Source of the DNA: Antilocapra americana
Lineage: Eukaryota; Chordata; Mammalia; Artiodactyla; Antilocapridae
Direction: 5' to 3'
DNA: 64,000 nucleotides
Assembly: GCA_007570785.1 (NCBI GenBank)
Contig: ML664183.1
Location: 21,029,208 to 21,093,207 of the forward strand
In this document: in pieces, positions 10,894 through 21,116 of the stretch
Position numbering within the stretch: position 1 is the first letter of the stretch
Layout: the number at the start of each line of letters is the position of its first letter
The notes under the pieces: generated by a model
What the model saw: the letters and a program-made list of their open reading frames with translations, nothing else
Database searches by the model: none
What the model was told of the DNA's origin: nothing
Program-made: the position numbers and the translations under genes

Positions 10894-11004
10894 TTCGGCA
10901 AGTCTCCCATCCAAGTACTAACCAGGCCCAACCCTGTTTAGCTTCCGAGATCAGATGAGATCGGGCGCATTCAGGGTGGTATGGCCATAGACATTTGGCA
11001 AGTC
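10894..11004. repeat. 11-bp TSD flanking the 5S insert
   Basis: ttcggcaagtc (10894-10904) and tttggcaagtc (10994-11004) flank the 5S-like insert. Both carry the same small difference from the BovB consensus (ggcatagtc), showing that the target was duplicated on insertion. Confidence 0.85.
10902..10992 (-). pseudogene. 5S rRNA retropseudogene, 3'-truncated
   Basis: The minus strand begins GTCTATGGCCATACCACCCT and follows 5S rRNA for about 91 nt, through 'gcgcccgatctcatctgatc' and 'gggcctggttagtacttgga' to GGGAGAC, then stops. The last roughly 30 nt of a 120-nt 5S rRNA are missing. The internal promoter region is present but has substitutions (for example TAAACAGGGTTGGG against GCTAAGCAGGGTCGGG). 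No A-tail is present at the truncated end, and the insert is bounded by an 11-bp duplication. This fits a tailless retropseudogene inserted into an existing BovB. Confidence 0.92.
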
Positions 11005-11211
11005 AATAAAGCAGAAATAGATGTTTTTCTGGTACTCTCTTGCTTTTTTTGATGATCCATTGGATGTTGGCAATTTGATCTCTGGTTCCTCTGCTTTTTC
11101 TAAAACCAGCTTGAACATTTGGGAGTTAACAGTTCACGAATACTGAAGGCTGGCTTGGAGAATTTTGAGCATTACTTTACTAGCGTGTGAGATGAGTGCA
11201 ATTATGCGGTA

Positions 11212-12069
11212 CAAAATAACATTTTTTACAATGTTCTTCCTGTGTACACGATTTACAAATATCTTTATTCAAGAGGCTTCCTCTTCTGGTACTTGATGAA
11301 TTGGGTGGAAATTTCTAGTTGTTTTATCTGTTAGAGTATTAATTTATTCTGAGTCAGATTCTGCTTTTGTTCAATGCATTTTCAAAACATCATTGAAGAA
11401 CTGGAGTTCTGTCAATGGGTTGACTTCCCATTCCAGTTTTTATTATATATCCTAAATTCAGCTTAGGTCTCTTTACAAAAATTAAGGAGAAAAATGAGTT
11501 CTCATCTCTCTCAAGAAACACTCCTATTTTCTAGTGATATTAAAGAAAGAACTTATTCCTAAAATTTCAAATGGACTTGTCCTTTCTTTCTTAGGACTAA
11601 ATTAAAATGCAATCTATTTTTCACAGGAAGTCTTAGGGAAAAAAAAACATTTTGGGGTTTTCCTCTGCTTACAAAAATCCTTCAGACTCCTAGTTCTTCA
11701 TAAAATTTAGGGTCTTTTATCACCTTGGGATTATCCTAACTCCATTTATTCATCCAATATTTTTTAACATCTAATTTTCTTACTGACATAGTAAGCATTT
11801 ATATAGAACTGGGAGTTTTAGAGTATATCTTGTTAGAACTATTCTAAATTCCTCTGTAAATTTTTATGAATGTTGTCTTTTACAATGATTCTTACTTCAG
11901 ATTGACATGAAAGCTAAAAATAAATTGTCATGGGTTTGCTCATTTCTGAAGATGATTCAACTTTCAGACACAATAAATATTTATGAATTTCAGCCTGACC
12001 AGAATGTAAGGGAGTAGCTTAGAAAAGGCAGTAAAGGCAGAGGATGAGGAGGAACAAAGAATAGGAATG
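11212..12069. other. Unique non-coding DNA
   Basis: No gene or repeat recognised. Moderate complexity without simple repeats. Confidence 0.5.
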
Positions 12070-12277
12070 ATAGGTAGCTCAGGTGGTAAAGAATCTGCCT
12101 GCAATGCAGGAGACCTGGGTTTGATCCCTGGGTCGGGAAGATCCCCTGGAGAAGGGAATGGCAACTAATTGCAGTATTCGTGCCTGGAAAATTTCATGGA
12201 CAGAGGAGCCTGGTGGGCTACAGTCCATGGGGTCACAAAGAGTCGGACACTACTGAGTGACTAGCACACACACACAG
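12070..12277 (+). mobile_element. Bov-tA SINE
   Basis: Slightly 5'-truncated tRNA-like head, then 'gggtttgatccctgggtcgg' and the BovB-like tail (agagtcggacactactgagt), ending in a short CA repeat. Confidence 0.93.
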
Positions 12278-12431
12278 ACCATTGAGTTCGGGCTGTGATC
12301 AGAATTTTCACTCCTTTCTATTCTAAGACAACCCTCAAATGAACAGTCTTGTTATATCAGTTTGCAGAGTGACTTCTATAATTTCAAACTGTCCTTGGTG
12401 AAATTCTGCCTTTTAAAGTACAGTTTTGGGA

Positions 12432-12560
12432 GACTTCCCTGGAAGTCCATGCTTCCACTTCAGGGAGTTTGATTACTTGAGGGGTTTGCATGTTTGATCA
12501 CTGGCCGTTGAGCTAAGTAAGATCCCATATGCTACATGGTGCAGTAAAAGAAAAAAGTCT
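12432..12560 (+). mobile_element. CHR-type cetartiodactyl SINE
   Basis: Head gacttccctggaagtccatg, a degraded B-box (gtttgatcactggccg), 'agatcccatatgctacatgg' and an A-rich tail. Pattern of the older tRNA-Glu-derived CHR family. Diverged. Confidence 0.75.
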
Positions 12561-13612
12561 TGGAGATTAGATTTATCTTATGAATACATACAAGAAGGGT
12601 CCAGACTGAAGTAGGCAACATGTTTAGATTTAGAAAGAGACAAAGCCATGAGAAGTTGGCAACCGTTTGTCTAAAAGTCCATTTTGCACATTATTTCAAA
12701 GGTGCCCAAGTTAATGGGTGTCTTTTTAAAAGTCCTAGACCCAGTGATTTGAATTCTTGATGAACAGAAACTTTTTAGAAGAGATCTCACATAGAACAAG
12801 ACTCTCATAGAGTAAATGAGATTCAGGAAAGTTCACATAGGTTTTGAAAAGTGACCTCAGGCAAAGTGTCCAAAAGATAGAAGTCTAAGAAAAAAAATCT
12901 GAATTTGTCTGCTGTGGGGCTAGCTCTAGGAATCAATTTATCAGGGGAAATAAATGTCTGGCTGAAATTTCCTCTCTTAAAAGTGATGAAGACAGAAAAC
13001 AATGAGTAATGTTGGTAATAAGGCAGATTTCCATGAAGCATGAACGTTTTAAAACCTAATCAGATTAGACGAAATGTCCTAAAATAGATACTATTTTCTA
13101 ATAGCCAAAATAAATTTATCATTAAGAAACTTGATGGAATCAACGTTCAGACTTAATATTAGCATTATACTCCATTGTCACAATTGAAACTCCATTGTCA
13201 CAATTGAAGAGACTTCCCCAAGGATTCCCAAAGGATCATGGTATTTCCAGGTCAGGGGCTGCAATAGAGAGGGGATCTCAACTGGATCACAGTCTCACAG
13301 TCCTACATCCAGGTTATTGATTTCAAAACATCAGCAGATAATCTGTTTGTTGATAAAGCTGAATATAAATTTATTATAATTTAGAGTAATTAGAGAGAAC
13401 ATCACCTTGAAGGAATCTTAACAATGTCTCAGAAGGGTAACATATGGTAGGATATTAATAGAAGCACTGGGGTAAGGGCTGAAATGATTTAACCAAATTC
13501 TTTCAAGGGAAGGAGCTCCAATCGCTATTGCAAAAAGTGGATATAATAGTCTAAGATTGTTGGACATGATGCAATAAACTACAAAAAGTTTGCTCAGATG
13601 AACAGACTTATT
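12561..13612. other. Unique non-coding DNA
   Basis: No gene recognised. Contains a perfect 20-bp tandem repeat at 13169-13208. Confidence 0.5.
13169..13208. repeat. Perfect 20-bp tandem duplication
   Basis: actccattgtcacaattgaa occurs twice without interruption (13169-13188, 13189-13208). Confidence 0.97.
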
Positions 13613-13614
13613 TA

Positions 13615-13694
13615 TTAGGTTGGCCAAAAAGTTCATTTGGGTTTTTCTGTACAATATTATGGAAAAATATGAATGAACTTTTGGGCCAACACAA
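13615..13694. mobile_element. 80-bp mariner MITE
   Basis: Starts ttaggttggcc and ends with the near-inverse ggccaacacaa. The arms ttggccaaaaagttcatt and aatgaacttttgggccaa pair with one mismatch. It is flanked by TA on both sides (13613-13614 and 13695-13696), the mariner target duplication. The length of 80 bp equals that of MADE1, the Hsmar1-derived MITE. Internal-deletion derivative with no coding capacity. Confidence 0.88.
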
Positions 13695-13891
13695 TACTAT
13701 AAACTGATCTGTTGGAATGTCATGGAAAAATAAGCAACGAAGTTATTTATTGGTTTACAATAAGTTTGTGGAAAATGGTTTCCAAACTACAACTAAACCA
13801 CTTTCACCCACACCTGAGTAATGTTGACATAACTGATCAGATAACCTCAATCTTTATAGTCTAAAAAATAGATATGAATAATTAATCTTTA

Positions 13892-14104
13892 GGCTTCCCA
13901 GGTGGGTCACTGATCAAGAATCTGCCTGCCAAGCAGAAGATGCAGGCTTGATCCCTGGGTTGGGAAAATCCCCTAGAGAAGGAAATGGCAATCTACCCTA
14001 GTATTCTTGCTTGGGAAATCCCATGGACAGAAGAGTCTGGCAGGCTGCAGTCCATTGGGCTGCCAAGAATCAGACATGACTGACTGAGTAAACAGCAGCA
14101 GCAG
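13892..14104 (+). mobile_element. Bov-tA SINE with AGC-repeat tail
   Basis: ggcttcccaggtgggtcact head, 'gcttgatccctgggttggga', BovB-like tail and a (CAG)n end. An imperfect duplication (ttaatcttta before, ttaatcctaa after) flanks it. Confidence 0.9.
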
Positions 14105-14650
14105 TTAATCCTAAATGGCAATTACTTTGTACCAGGTATAATTCTCCCTGCTTCACAGTTACATGCTTAACACTTAAAGCAATGTTATGAGGTAGTTACA
14201 TGTTTTTTTAATTGGAGTATAGTTGATTTACAATGCTGTGTTAATTTCTGCCAGTCAACAAAGTGAGTCAGTTATATAAGTATATGTATATACATTCTTT
14301 TCTTTTTATATTCTTTTCCATTACAGTTTATCACAGGATTTAAATATACATCACTGTGCTATGTATAGAAAAACTTTTTATTCTATGTATGACATCTTAC
14401 CTCTGCTAACCCCAATGTCCCTTTCCATCATGCCTTCCCCATCCTTGGGGAGTCTGATTCTGTATTGTAGAAAGCTTCATTTTTGTCATATTTTATATTC
14501 CACAGATAAGTGATATCAAATAGTATTTGTCTTTCTCTTTCTGACTTATTTCACTTAGTATGATAATCTCTAATTCATCAGTGTTGCTGCAAATGGCATC
14601 ATTTCATTTTTCCTTATAACTGAGTAATATTCCACTATATATACACACAG

Positions 14651-14845
14651 GATTTTCCTAGTGGCTCAGATGGTAAAGAATCAATACAGGATATCTGGGC
14701 TGGGAAGATTCACTGGAGAAGGAAATGGCAACCCACTTCAGTATTCTTGCCCAGAGAATTCCATGGACAGAGGAACCTGGAGGGCTACAGTCCATGGGGT
14801 TACAAAGAGTTGGACATGACTGAGTGACTAACACTTTCACTTTCA
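14651..14845 (+). mobile_element. Bov-tA SINE nested in L1
   Basis: ttttcctagtggctcagatg head, partly deleted tRNA-like region, then the standard tail ending 'gagtgactaacactttcact'. Splits the antisense L1 within an AT-rich stretch, so the exact duplication is ambiguous. Confidence 0.9.
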
Positions 14846-14929
14846 TATATATATATATATATTACATACCACATCTTCTTAATCCATTCATCTCCTGATG
14901 GACAATTAGGTTGTTAACAAGTCTTCAGT

Positions 14930-15397
14930 TCAGTCAGTTAAGTTGCTCGGTCGTGTCCAACTCTGTGACCCCATGAACCACAACTCGCCAGGCCTCCCTG
15001 TTCATCACTAACTCCCGGAGTTTACCCAAACTCATGTCCATTGAGTCAGTGATGCCATCCAACCATCTCATCCTCTGTCGTCCCATTCTCCTCCTGCCCT
15101 CAATCTTTCCCAGCATCAGGGTCTTTCAAATAAGTCAGCTCTTTGTGTCAGGTGGCCAAAGTATTGGAGTTTCCACTTCAACATCAGTCTTTCCAATGAA
15201 TACCCAGGACTAATCTTTACAATGGACTGGTTGTATCTCCTTGAAGTCCAAGGGAATCTCAAGAGTCTTTTCCAACACCATAGTCCAAAAGCATCAGTTC
15301 TTCTGTGCTCAGCTTTCTTTATAGTCCAACTCTCACATCCATACATGGCTACTGGAAAAACCATAGCCTTGACTAGGCGGACCTTTGTTGACACAGT
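14930..15397 (-). mobile_element. BovB LINE 3' end nested in L1, 7-bp TSD
   Basis: About 470 bp of antisense BovB from the 3' tail to a 5' truncation (sense start near 'ttgtgtcaacaaaggtccgc'). The L1 sequence is interrupted exactly here: aagtctt occurs before (14923-14929) and after (about 15398-15404), and joining the flanks restores the L1 reading. It holds decayed coding fragments of the BovB C-terminus (TKVRLVKAMVFPVAMYGCES and [13 protein letters not shown]). Confidence 0.9.
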
Positions 15398-15744
15398 AAG
15401 TCTTGATTATTGTACATAGTGCTACTATAAACAGTTGCACATATTTTTTAAATTATAGTTTTGTCTGCATATGTGCCCTGGAGTGCTCGATCACATGGTA
15501 ATTCTATTTTTAGATTTTTAAGTCACTTCCATACTGTTTTCTACAGTGGCTACACCAACTTACATTCCCACCAAGAGTGGGAATTTTTTTCTCCCACAAG
15601 GGTCCTTTTTTCTCCATACCCTTTCCAGCATTTGTTTTTGTGTACTTTTTAATTATGACTATTCAGACTATCTGATCGTATCAGTAGTTTTGATTTGCAT
15701 TTCTCTAATAATTAGCAATACTGAGATAGTCTGTGAGTTTAGGA

Positions 15745-16603
15745 AAGACAACTACCTGCTGTGGTCTTGAAGGGCTATTTATTTGTGGTAGTATCCCTGC
15801 ATAGTTTATGTGAGGGTGTCTGTAATATGAGTACCCACTGAAGCTATCCTTAGCATGTGTTCATTATCCCCTTGATGGGCCTAGGGCAGATATACCCTCT
15901 CTGGTGCCTGCTCTCAGAGATGGCAGCTTATGACTATTCCCAGAACTTGTGTAGGTGGTGGTGTGTCCTCTGAAAGTACACACAGCTAAAGAGATTGCTA
16001 CCATGGGTCCCAACCCTCTTCATGTGTTATCTCCAATTATGTCACCCCACCTTTCAGACAGGTCTGGGATTCATCCACAGAAACCATCAGTTGTGGTCAT
16101 GCCATACTCCAGCCCCTTAGGCTGTATACTTGTAGCCAACCCCTAGACCTGATCTCCAAAGTCCGAGCTTCAGCCACCAGCCCTGGCCCACACTGACAGA
16201 TACATGTCTCAGGCTGGGGAGCTACCATCTGAGCAGGTCTCTCTCCATCATGTCTGCTGCAAACCTGTTGGCGTGTTCTCTTCTGTGGCTCCACAGCACC
16301 GCCTCTGTTCCAGCTGATCTCCTCAAGGCAAGGGAACTTCCCAGGGTGCAGGAACTTTTCTTATTTTTTTTTTACAGGTCTTTCACCAGGGTAGGTCGCC
16401 AGACCCAATTCCTTTCTTTCTTTTTTCTTTTATCCTACCTAGTTACATGGAAATTTCTTTGCTTTTTCAGAAACCTGAGGTCTTCTTCTAGCATTCAGTG
16501 TGTATTCTGTGAGAATCATTCCACATGTTAACATATTTTTGATGTATTTGTGGGAGGAGGTGAGCTCCACATCCTACTACTCTTCTATGTAGATTGCTTC
16601 CCT
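15745..16603 (-). mobile_element. L1 5' UTR part of the antisense L1
   Basis: GC-richer than its surroundings and free of long ORFs. Its outer 150 bp is a clear ruminant L1 5' terminus on the minus strand. The inner part (15745-16350) I assign to the 5' UTR by position and composition only. If intact it would have carried the L1 internal promoter. Confidence 0.6.
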
Positions 16604-16615
16604 TGAGGTAGAAAC

Positions 16616-17668
16616 TCATATTACCCCCTTTTTACAATGTGGAAGCTGAGACACATACTATAGAAGTATCTTACCTAAAGCAAAGCAAGGAGTAAGTCAT
16701 CAGCTGGCCTTCAAGCTCAAGCAAAATAGTACAGATCCTGGATTCTTTATTAATATGTTTAATGCCTCTAATATATTACACTTAGAGAAAAGTTTTAGAA
16801 ATAGAAAATTGATAATGTAATTAAAGGCTTTCATGTAAGAGACAACATAGACATATTTCAGATAGAGGCTTGACTTCTCATTCCATCATGTACAATTGGT
16901 GTAGCAATGGAAAACTTGCTTCTTGAGTATGAGCTGTCTTTTCTTGAACTATAAGTTAAGAATGATACTGTTTTCTTCAACTGTGCAAAGGTTTCAAATG
17001 GAGCTAGAGCATGAGGAATAGATAAAGTATAGTCTTATAGAGAATAGAAAGCACTCTAGAAGGAGAGAGTTTAATCAAATACCCAGAACTGTATACAAGG
17101 TATGATCAGAAGATCTAAAATATATATAACTTGAATAAAATATTTGTTCTGGGGAATATGGGAGAATAGTAGTTGGTGTCAAACTAGTCATGTGAGTCTG
17201 GAAATGTTTTATTGGAAGCTCTAATTGATGTGGCTGAAAGGGAAAGTACAAATGACATTTTTTAACATTTTCTTCCTTTAAATCATATTAGCATACTCCA
17301 TCTTTTCTTTAATAATATGCTGTGCAGGATTTGACAGAAATTACCAGCATTAAAATAAGTGAGTTTCTAATTTCTGTTTGGGGGGGGTAGGTCAGCTCAG
17401 ACTATTCTGAGGTACAAAATATATTTGTACTATATTCTAGGAAACATACCATTTTTGAAGTGTCTGTGAGGAAAATAGAAAAAAAAGGTTTTCCTAACAA
17501 TAGGGATGAAATATTTTAAAAAATCTGATTGATGTACACACAGTAGTGAAAATAATAGCCCGCTGTGCTTTAAAGTCAATCAGCATGTGCACATTTTCTA
17601 AGCAAGAGAAATGGATATGTGTTACTCAAGATGTTGCAGCATTGCAGTAAACCAGAGTAAAAATTCAG
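16616..17668. other. Unique non-coding DNA
   Basis: No gene or repeat recognised. Confidence 0.5.
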
Positions 17669-17884
17669 GCTTCTGAGGTGGTGCTAGTGGCAAACAACCC
17701 ACTTACTAATGCAGGAGACATAAGAGATGCAGGTTTGATCCCTGGGTTGGGAAGATCCCCTGGAGGAGGGCATAGCAACCCACTTGAGTACTCTTGCTTG
17801 GAGAATCCCACTGACAGAGGAGCCTGGTGGGATATAGTCCATAGAGTCACAAAGAGTCAGATATGACTAAAGCAACTTAGCATA
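17669..17884 (+). mobile_element. Bov-tA SINE, long-head variant
   Basis: gcttctgaggtggtgctagt head of the 'gcgctagtggtaaagaaccc' subtype, then 'gtttgatccctgggttggga' and a tail ending 'gactaaagcaacttagcata'. Confidence 0.92.
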
Positions 17885-17899
17885 CAATCAATATTGAAT

Positions 17900-17931
17900 T
17901 TTTACTTTATTTATGTATAAATAAAGTAAAA
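17900..17931. repeat. Perfect 14-bp inverted repeat, 4-nt loop
   Basis: ttttactttattta (17900-17913), loop tgta, taaataaagtaaaa (17918-17931). AT-rich hairpin directly after the SINE. No terminator or transposon end role is evident. Confidence 0.9.
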
Positions 17932-18596
17932 GTTGAATTTTGGTGACAAGATTTTCTAATATCTAAGCTTCTACTTTGCCCCAAATTATTCTTTTAAATC
18001 ATCCTCTAATTGTTATAATTAAATTTTATGTGCTTCTTTAAGATTATAGTTCATAAACATCAGCTTTCTGCAATCATGCACAAAGTATCAATATATTAAA
18101 AGTAGCTGTTATGATAGTCTATTTCTAGAATAATGTCCTATTTGTTTGATTTAATACATCTTTTTCTTTATTGCAAAATGCAAATCTCTTGATTTAACAT
18201 GAATTAAAATGTATTCCTGCACTTCCTGCTTATATTTTTGTGTGCATATGTTGCTTTTTTTCTTCAGTATTTAGAGGCTTTTGATATTTACAATCTCTGT
18301 GATACAAGGAACATTTTTGAGGACTAATGTTAACTTGTTATAAACAGAGAAACTGAATGTTCTCTTAAAATGTGAGTTTAATTGTACCATCCAAGACAAA
18401 TTAGAGGCCTCAGATTTGCATTGTATTTAAAGACCATAAATAGCATTATACTTATTTAAAAATCATATACTTGGGAAATGCTGGTTTATTTCCTTAAACA
18501 TTTCATGGATAATTCAGCTATTCTGTATTTTTAGATGCAATCATTAGAAAAATTGATATACTGAGCAATCTTTGCATTACAACATTAATGTCAAGT
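17932..18596. other. Unique AT-rich DNA
   Basis: No gene or repeat recognised. Confidence 0.5.
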
Positions 18597-19870
18597 TTAC
18601 AGCTCAACAGAATACAGCACTGAGTACTGGCCCCCCTGTACACACACAGGGTAGGCTGAGATGGTACAACAGTGTACTTTCAGGAGCCTACCAAATGGGT
18701 ATAAGGTGACAGCAGAGGCACATGCACAGGTGAACAGCTCCACTGGAGGAACACCTGGTGGCTTCTCTCCTGGTGGGAGTGTTCCAACCCCAGTGACCTC
18801 ACAACCCCAGGACAGACACATAGTTCAGAAGTGGAGCAGGGGGTGGCTTTTACTCCAACAACTAAGGCACAGATCCTGCCCTGGAGGGGCACAGTGACAA
18901 CCGTAGAACAAAGAGGGGGCCCTACTCAGTATCCAGTGCAGGGTTTGGTCGCCACAACAACAGTCACACACACGCAAGGGGATAATAGCCAGCATATACA
19001 AAGAAAAGAGGTGGTAGAGTAAATGGAAATTTTTTCCAGAATGTGTTTGTGCCTCTATGACTACCAGTCCAAAGCAAGTAGACATAGGAAGGGGTTAACA
19101 TACTTGAAAAGCAAGGCAACTACAAACCAAAAACATACAATAGTTTCACAGAAATCAAAAAGAAGAAGATATAAGCATAATATAATTGAAAATCATCAAG
19201 CCAGAAAAAGAAAAAAAGATAAGCACAAAGAAAAATATATGCACCCCAATCTTCATTGCAGCAATCTAAATGTCCACTGACTAGAATAGATGAAGAAGAT
19301 GTGGCACCAGGGTCTTATACTTTTCTGCGTATAGGTCTTGTATCCTTAGGCAGGTTTATCCCTAAGTATTTTATTCTTTGTGCAGTGGTGAATGGGATTG
19401 TTTTCTTAATAACTCTTTCTGATCTTTAGTTTATAGGAATACAAGAAATTTCTGTGTATTAATTTTGTATCCTACAACTTTACTAAATTCATTGATTAGC
19501 TCTGGTTTACTGCTGGTGTCTTTAGGCTTTTCTATGTATAGTATTGTGCTATCTGCAAACAGTGACAGTTTTACTTATTTTCCAATTTGGGTTCCTTATA
19601 TTTCTTTTCCTTCTCTAAGTGTCATGGCTAAGACTTCCAAAGCTATGTTGAAAAACAGTGGTGAGAATGGGCAGCAATGTCTGATACCTGACCTTAGAGG
19701 CAATGCTTTCTGTTTTCCACAACTGAGAATAAAGTTGCCATGGTTTTGACACATGTTGCCTTTGTTGAGGTAGGTTATATATATAACACTGAATCACTTT
19801 GCTGTATAAAAGGAATTAATAACACTGTAAATCAACAATACTTCAATGAAAATAAAAATAAATATAGCAA
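18597..19870 (+). mobile_element. Scrambled L1 (5' region, ORF2 end, inverted ORF2, 3' UTR)
   Basis: Four L1-derived blocks. (A) 18597-19231, plus: GC-richer block followed by an A-rich stretch that looks like the L1 5' UTR up to just before ORF1 (moderate confidence). (B) 19232-19306, plus: late ORF2 (atgcaccccaatcttcattg). (C) 19307-about 19767, minus: ORF2 reverse transcriptase, read antisense (ctgcaaacagtgacagtttt). (D) 19779-about 19870, plus: 3' UTR (cactgaatcactttgctgta) with an A-rich tail. Only B, C and D are firm. A deletion and an inversion, or two insertions, are needed to explain the order. Confidence 0.7.
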
Positions 19871-20040
19871 ATCAAAAAAAGAAAAAGTAAAAATGAAGTA
19901 GGAAAATCAAAGAAAATAAGTAAAAGTTAAACTTTTAAAAACATTAAAGCATAATAGATAAAAATAAAAAAAATGTAAGTTGATATATATGTATACGCAC
20001 AACTATATACCAATTAATTTAAAGATTTACATGAACTAGA
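19871..20040. other. A-rich stretch after the L1 3' end
   Basis: A-rich, low-complexity sequence likely including the decayed L1 tail. Confidence 0.55.
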
Positions 20041-21116
20041 AAATTTTCTCAGTGCAGTTCAGTAGTTCAGTCATGTCCAACTCTTTGTGACCCCATGAGC
20101 TGCTGCACACCAGGTCTCCCTGTCCAACACCAATTTCCGGGAGCCCACTCAAACTCATGTCCACTGAGTCGGTGATGCCATCCAACCATCTCATCCTCTG
20201 ACATCCCCTTCTCCTCCTATCTTCAATCTTTCCCAGCATCAGAGTCTTTTCAAATGAGTCAGCTCTTCGCATCAGGTGGCCAAAGCATTGGAGTTTCAGC
20301 TTCAACATCAGACCCTCCAGGGAACACCCAGGACTGATCTCCTTTAGGATGGACTGGTTGGATCTCCTTGCAGTCCAAGGGACTCTCAAGAGTCTTCTCC
20401 AACACCACAGTTCAAAAGTATCAATTCTTTGGCACTCAGGTTTCTTTATAGTCCAACTCTCACATCCATACATGACTACTGGAAAAAACCATAGCCTTGA
20501 CTAGGTGGACCTTTGTTGCCAAAGTAATGTCTCTGCTTTTTAATATGCCATCTAGATTGGTCATAACTTTCCTTCTAAGGAGTAAGTGTCTTTTAATTTC
20601 ATGGCTGCAATCACCATCTGCAGTGATTTTTGGAGCCCCCCAAAATAAAGTCTGTCACTGTTTCCCCATCTATTTGCCATGAAGTGATGGGACCAGATGC
20701 CATGATCTTAGTTTTCTGAGTGTTGAGCTTTAAGCTAACATTTTTACTCTCCTCTTCCACTTTCAGCTCTTTAGTTCTTCACTTTCTGCCATAAGGGTGG
20801 TATTATCTGCATATCTGAGGTTATTAATATTTCTCCTGGCAATCTTGATTACAGCTTGTGCTTCCTCCAGTCCAGAGTTTCTCATGGTGTACTCTGCATA
20901 TAAGTTAAGTAAGCATGGTGACAATATACAGCCTTGACGTACTCCTTTTCCTAATTGGAACCAATCTGTTGTTCCATGTCCAGTTCTAACTGTTGCTTCC
21001 TGACCTGCATACAGGTTTTTTAAGAGGCAGGTCAAACGGTCTGGTATTCCCATCTCTTTCAGTTTGTACTTGGATGCAATCTCAAAAATGACAGAATGAT
21101 GTCTGCTCATTTCCAA
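20036..21116 (-). pseudogene. BovB RT and C-terminal remnant (3' block)
   Basis: Sense block opens with RT motif B (GVRQGCILSPCLLNLYAEY), then motif C as YADNTTL (active BovB: YADDTTL, so one catalytic Asp is lost), and after a frameshift the C-terminal region ([49 protein letters not shown]). Stops and a frameshift separate the pieces. Confidence 0.85.

Larger units (their letters stand above)
9831..11211 (-). mobile_element. BovB LINE 3' half, antisense, split by 5S pseudogene
   Basis: Continuous antisense BovB from the 3' CTGAA-type tail (9831) to a 5' truncation in the RT region (11211, sense of 'cgcacaattgcactcatc'). It covers the C-terminal domain and RT motifs B and C. The insert at 10902-10992 plus one duplicated target copy is foreign. 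Frameshifts and stops break the ORF throughout. Confidence 0.95.
14200..16603 (-). mobile_element. Internally deleted L1, antisense, carrying two later insertions
   Basis: Left end is poly-T (14203-14209) and the L1 3' UTR (ttaattggagtatagttgat). It continues through the end of ORF2 to about 15740. From there it is L1 5' UTR (about 15745-16603). On the minus strand the 5' end reads '...gatgtggagctcacctcctc' and 'cacaaatacatcaaaaatat', as in ruminant L1 5' UTRs. ORF1 and most of ORF2 are absent. A near-match tgaggtag(tt/aa)ac lies just outside both ends (14188-14199, 16604-16615), supporting one insertion. A Bov-tA (14651-14845) and a BovB (14930-15397) landed inside later. Confidence 0.75.

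Noticed and set aside
10902..10992. Functional 5S rRNA gene
   Set aside because: Lacks the last quarter of the molecule, has promoter-region substitutions and sits in a LINE with a TSD.
6652..13426. 18-bp match (cttaacaatgtctcagaa) between the 98-bp tandem repeat and about 13408
   Set aside because: Flanks do not align. Too short to separate from chance in AT-rich DNA.
16097..16531. Open frames suggesting a small gene
   Set aside because: The sequence is L1 5' UTR on the minus strand. Frames persist only because it is less AT-rich.
18661..18897. Overlapping open frames on both strands in a GC-richer stretch
   Set aside because: They lie in an L1 5' UTR-like block, contradict each other in frame and strand, and show no protein family pattern.
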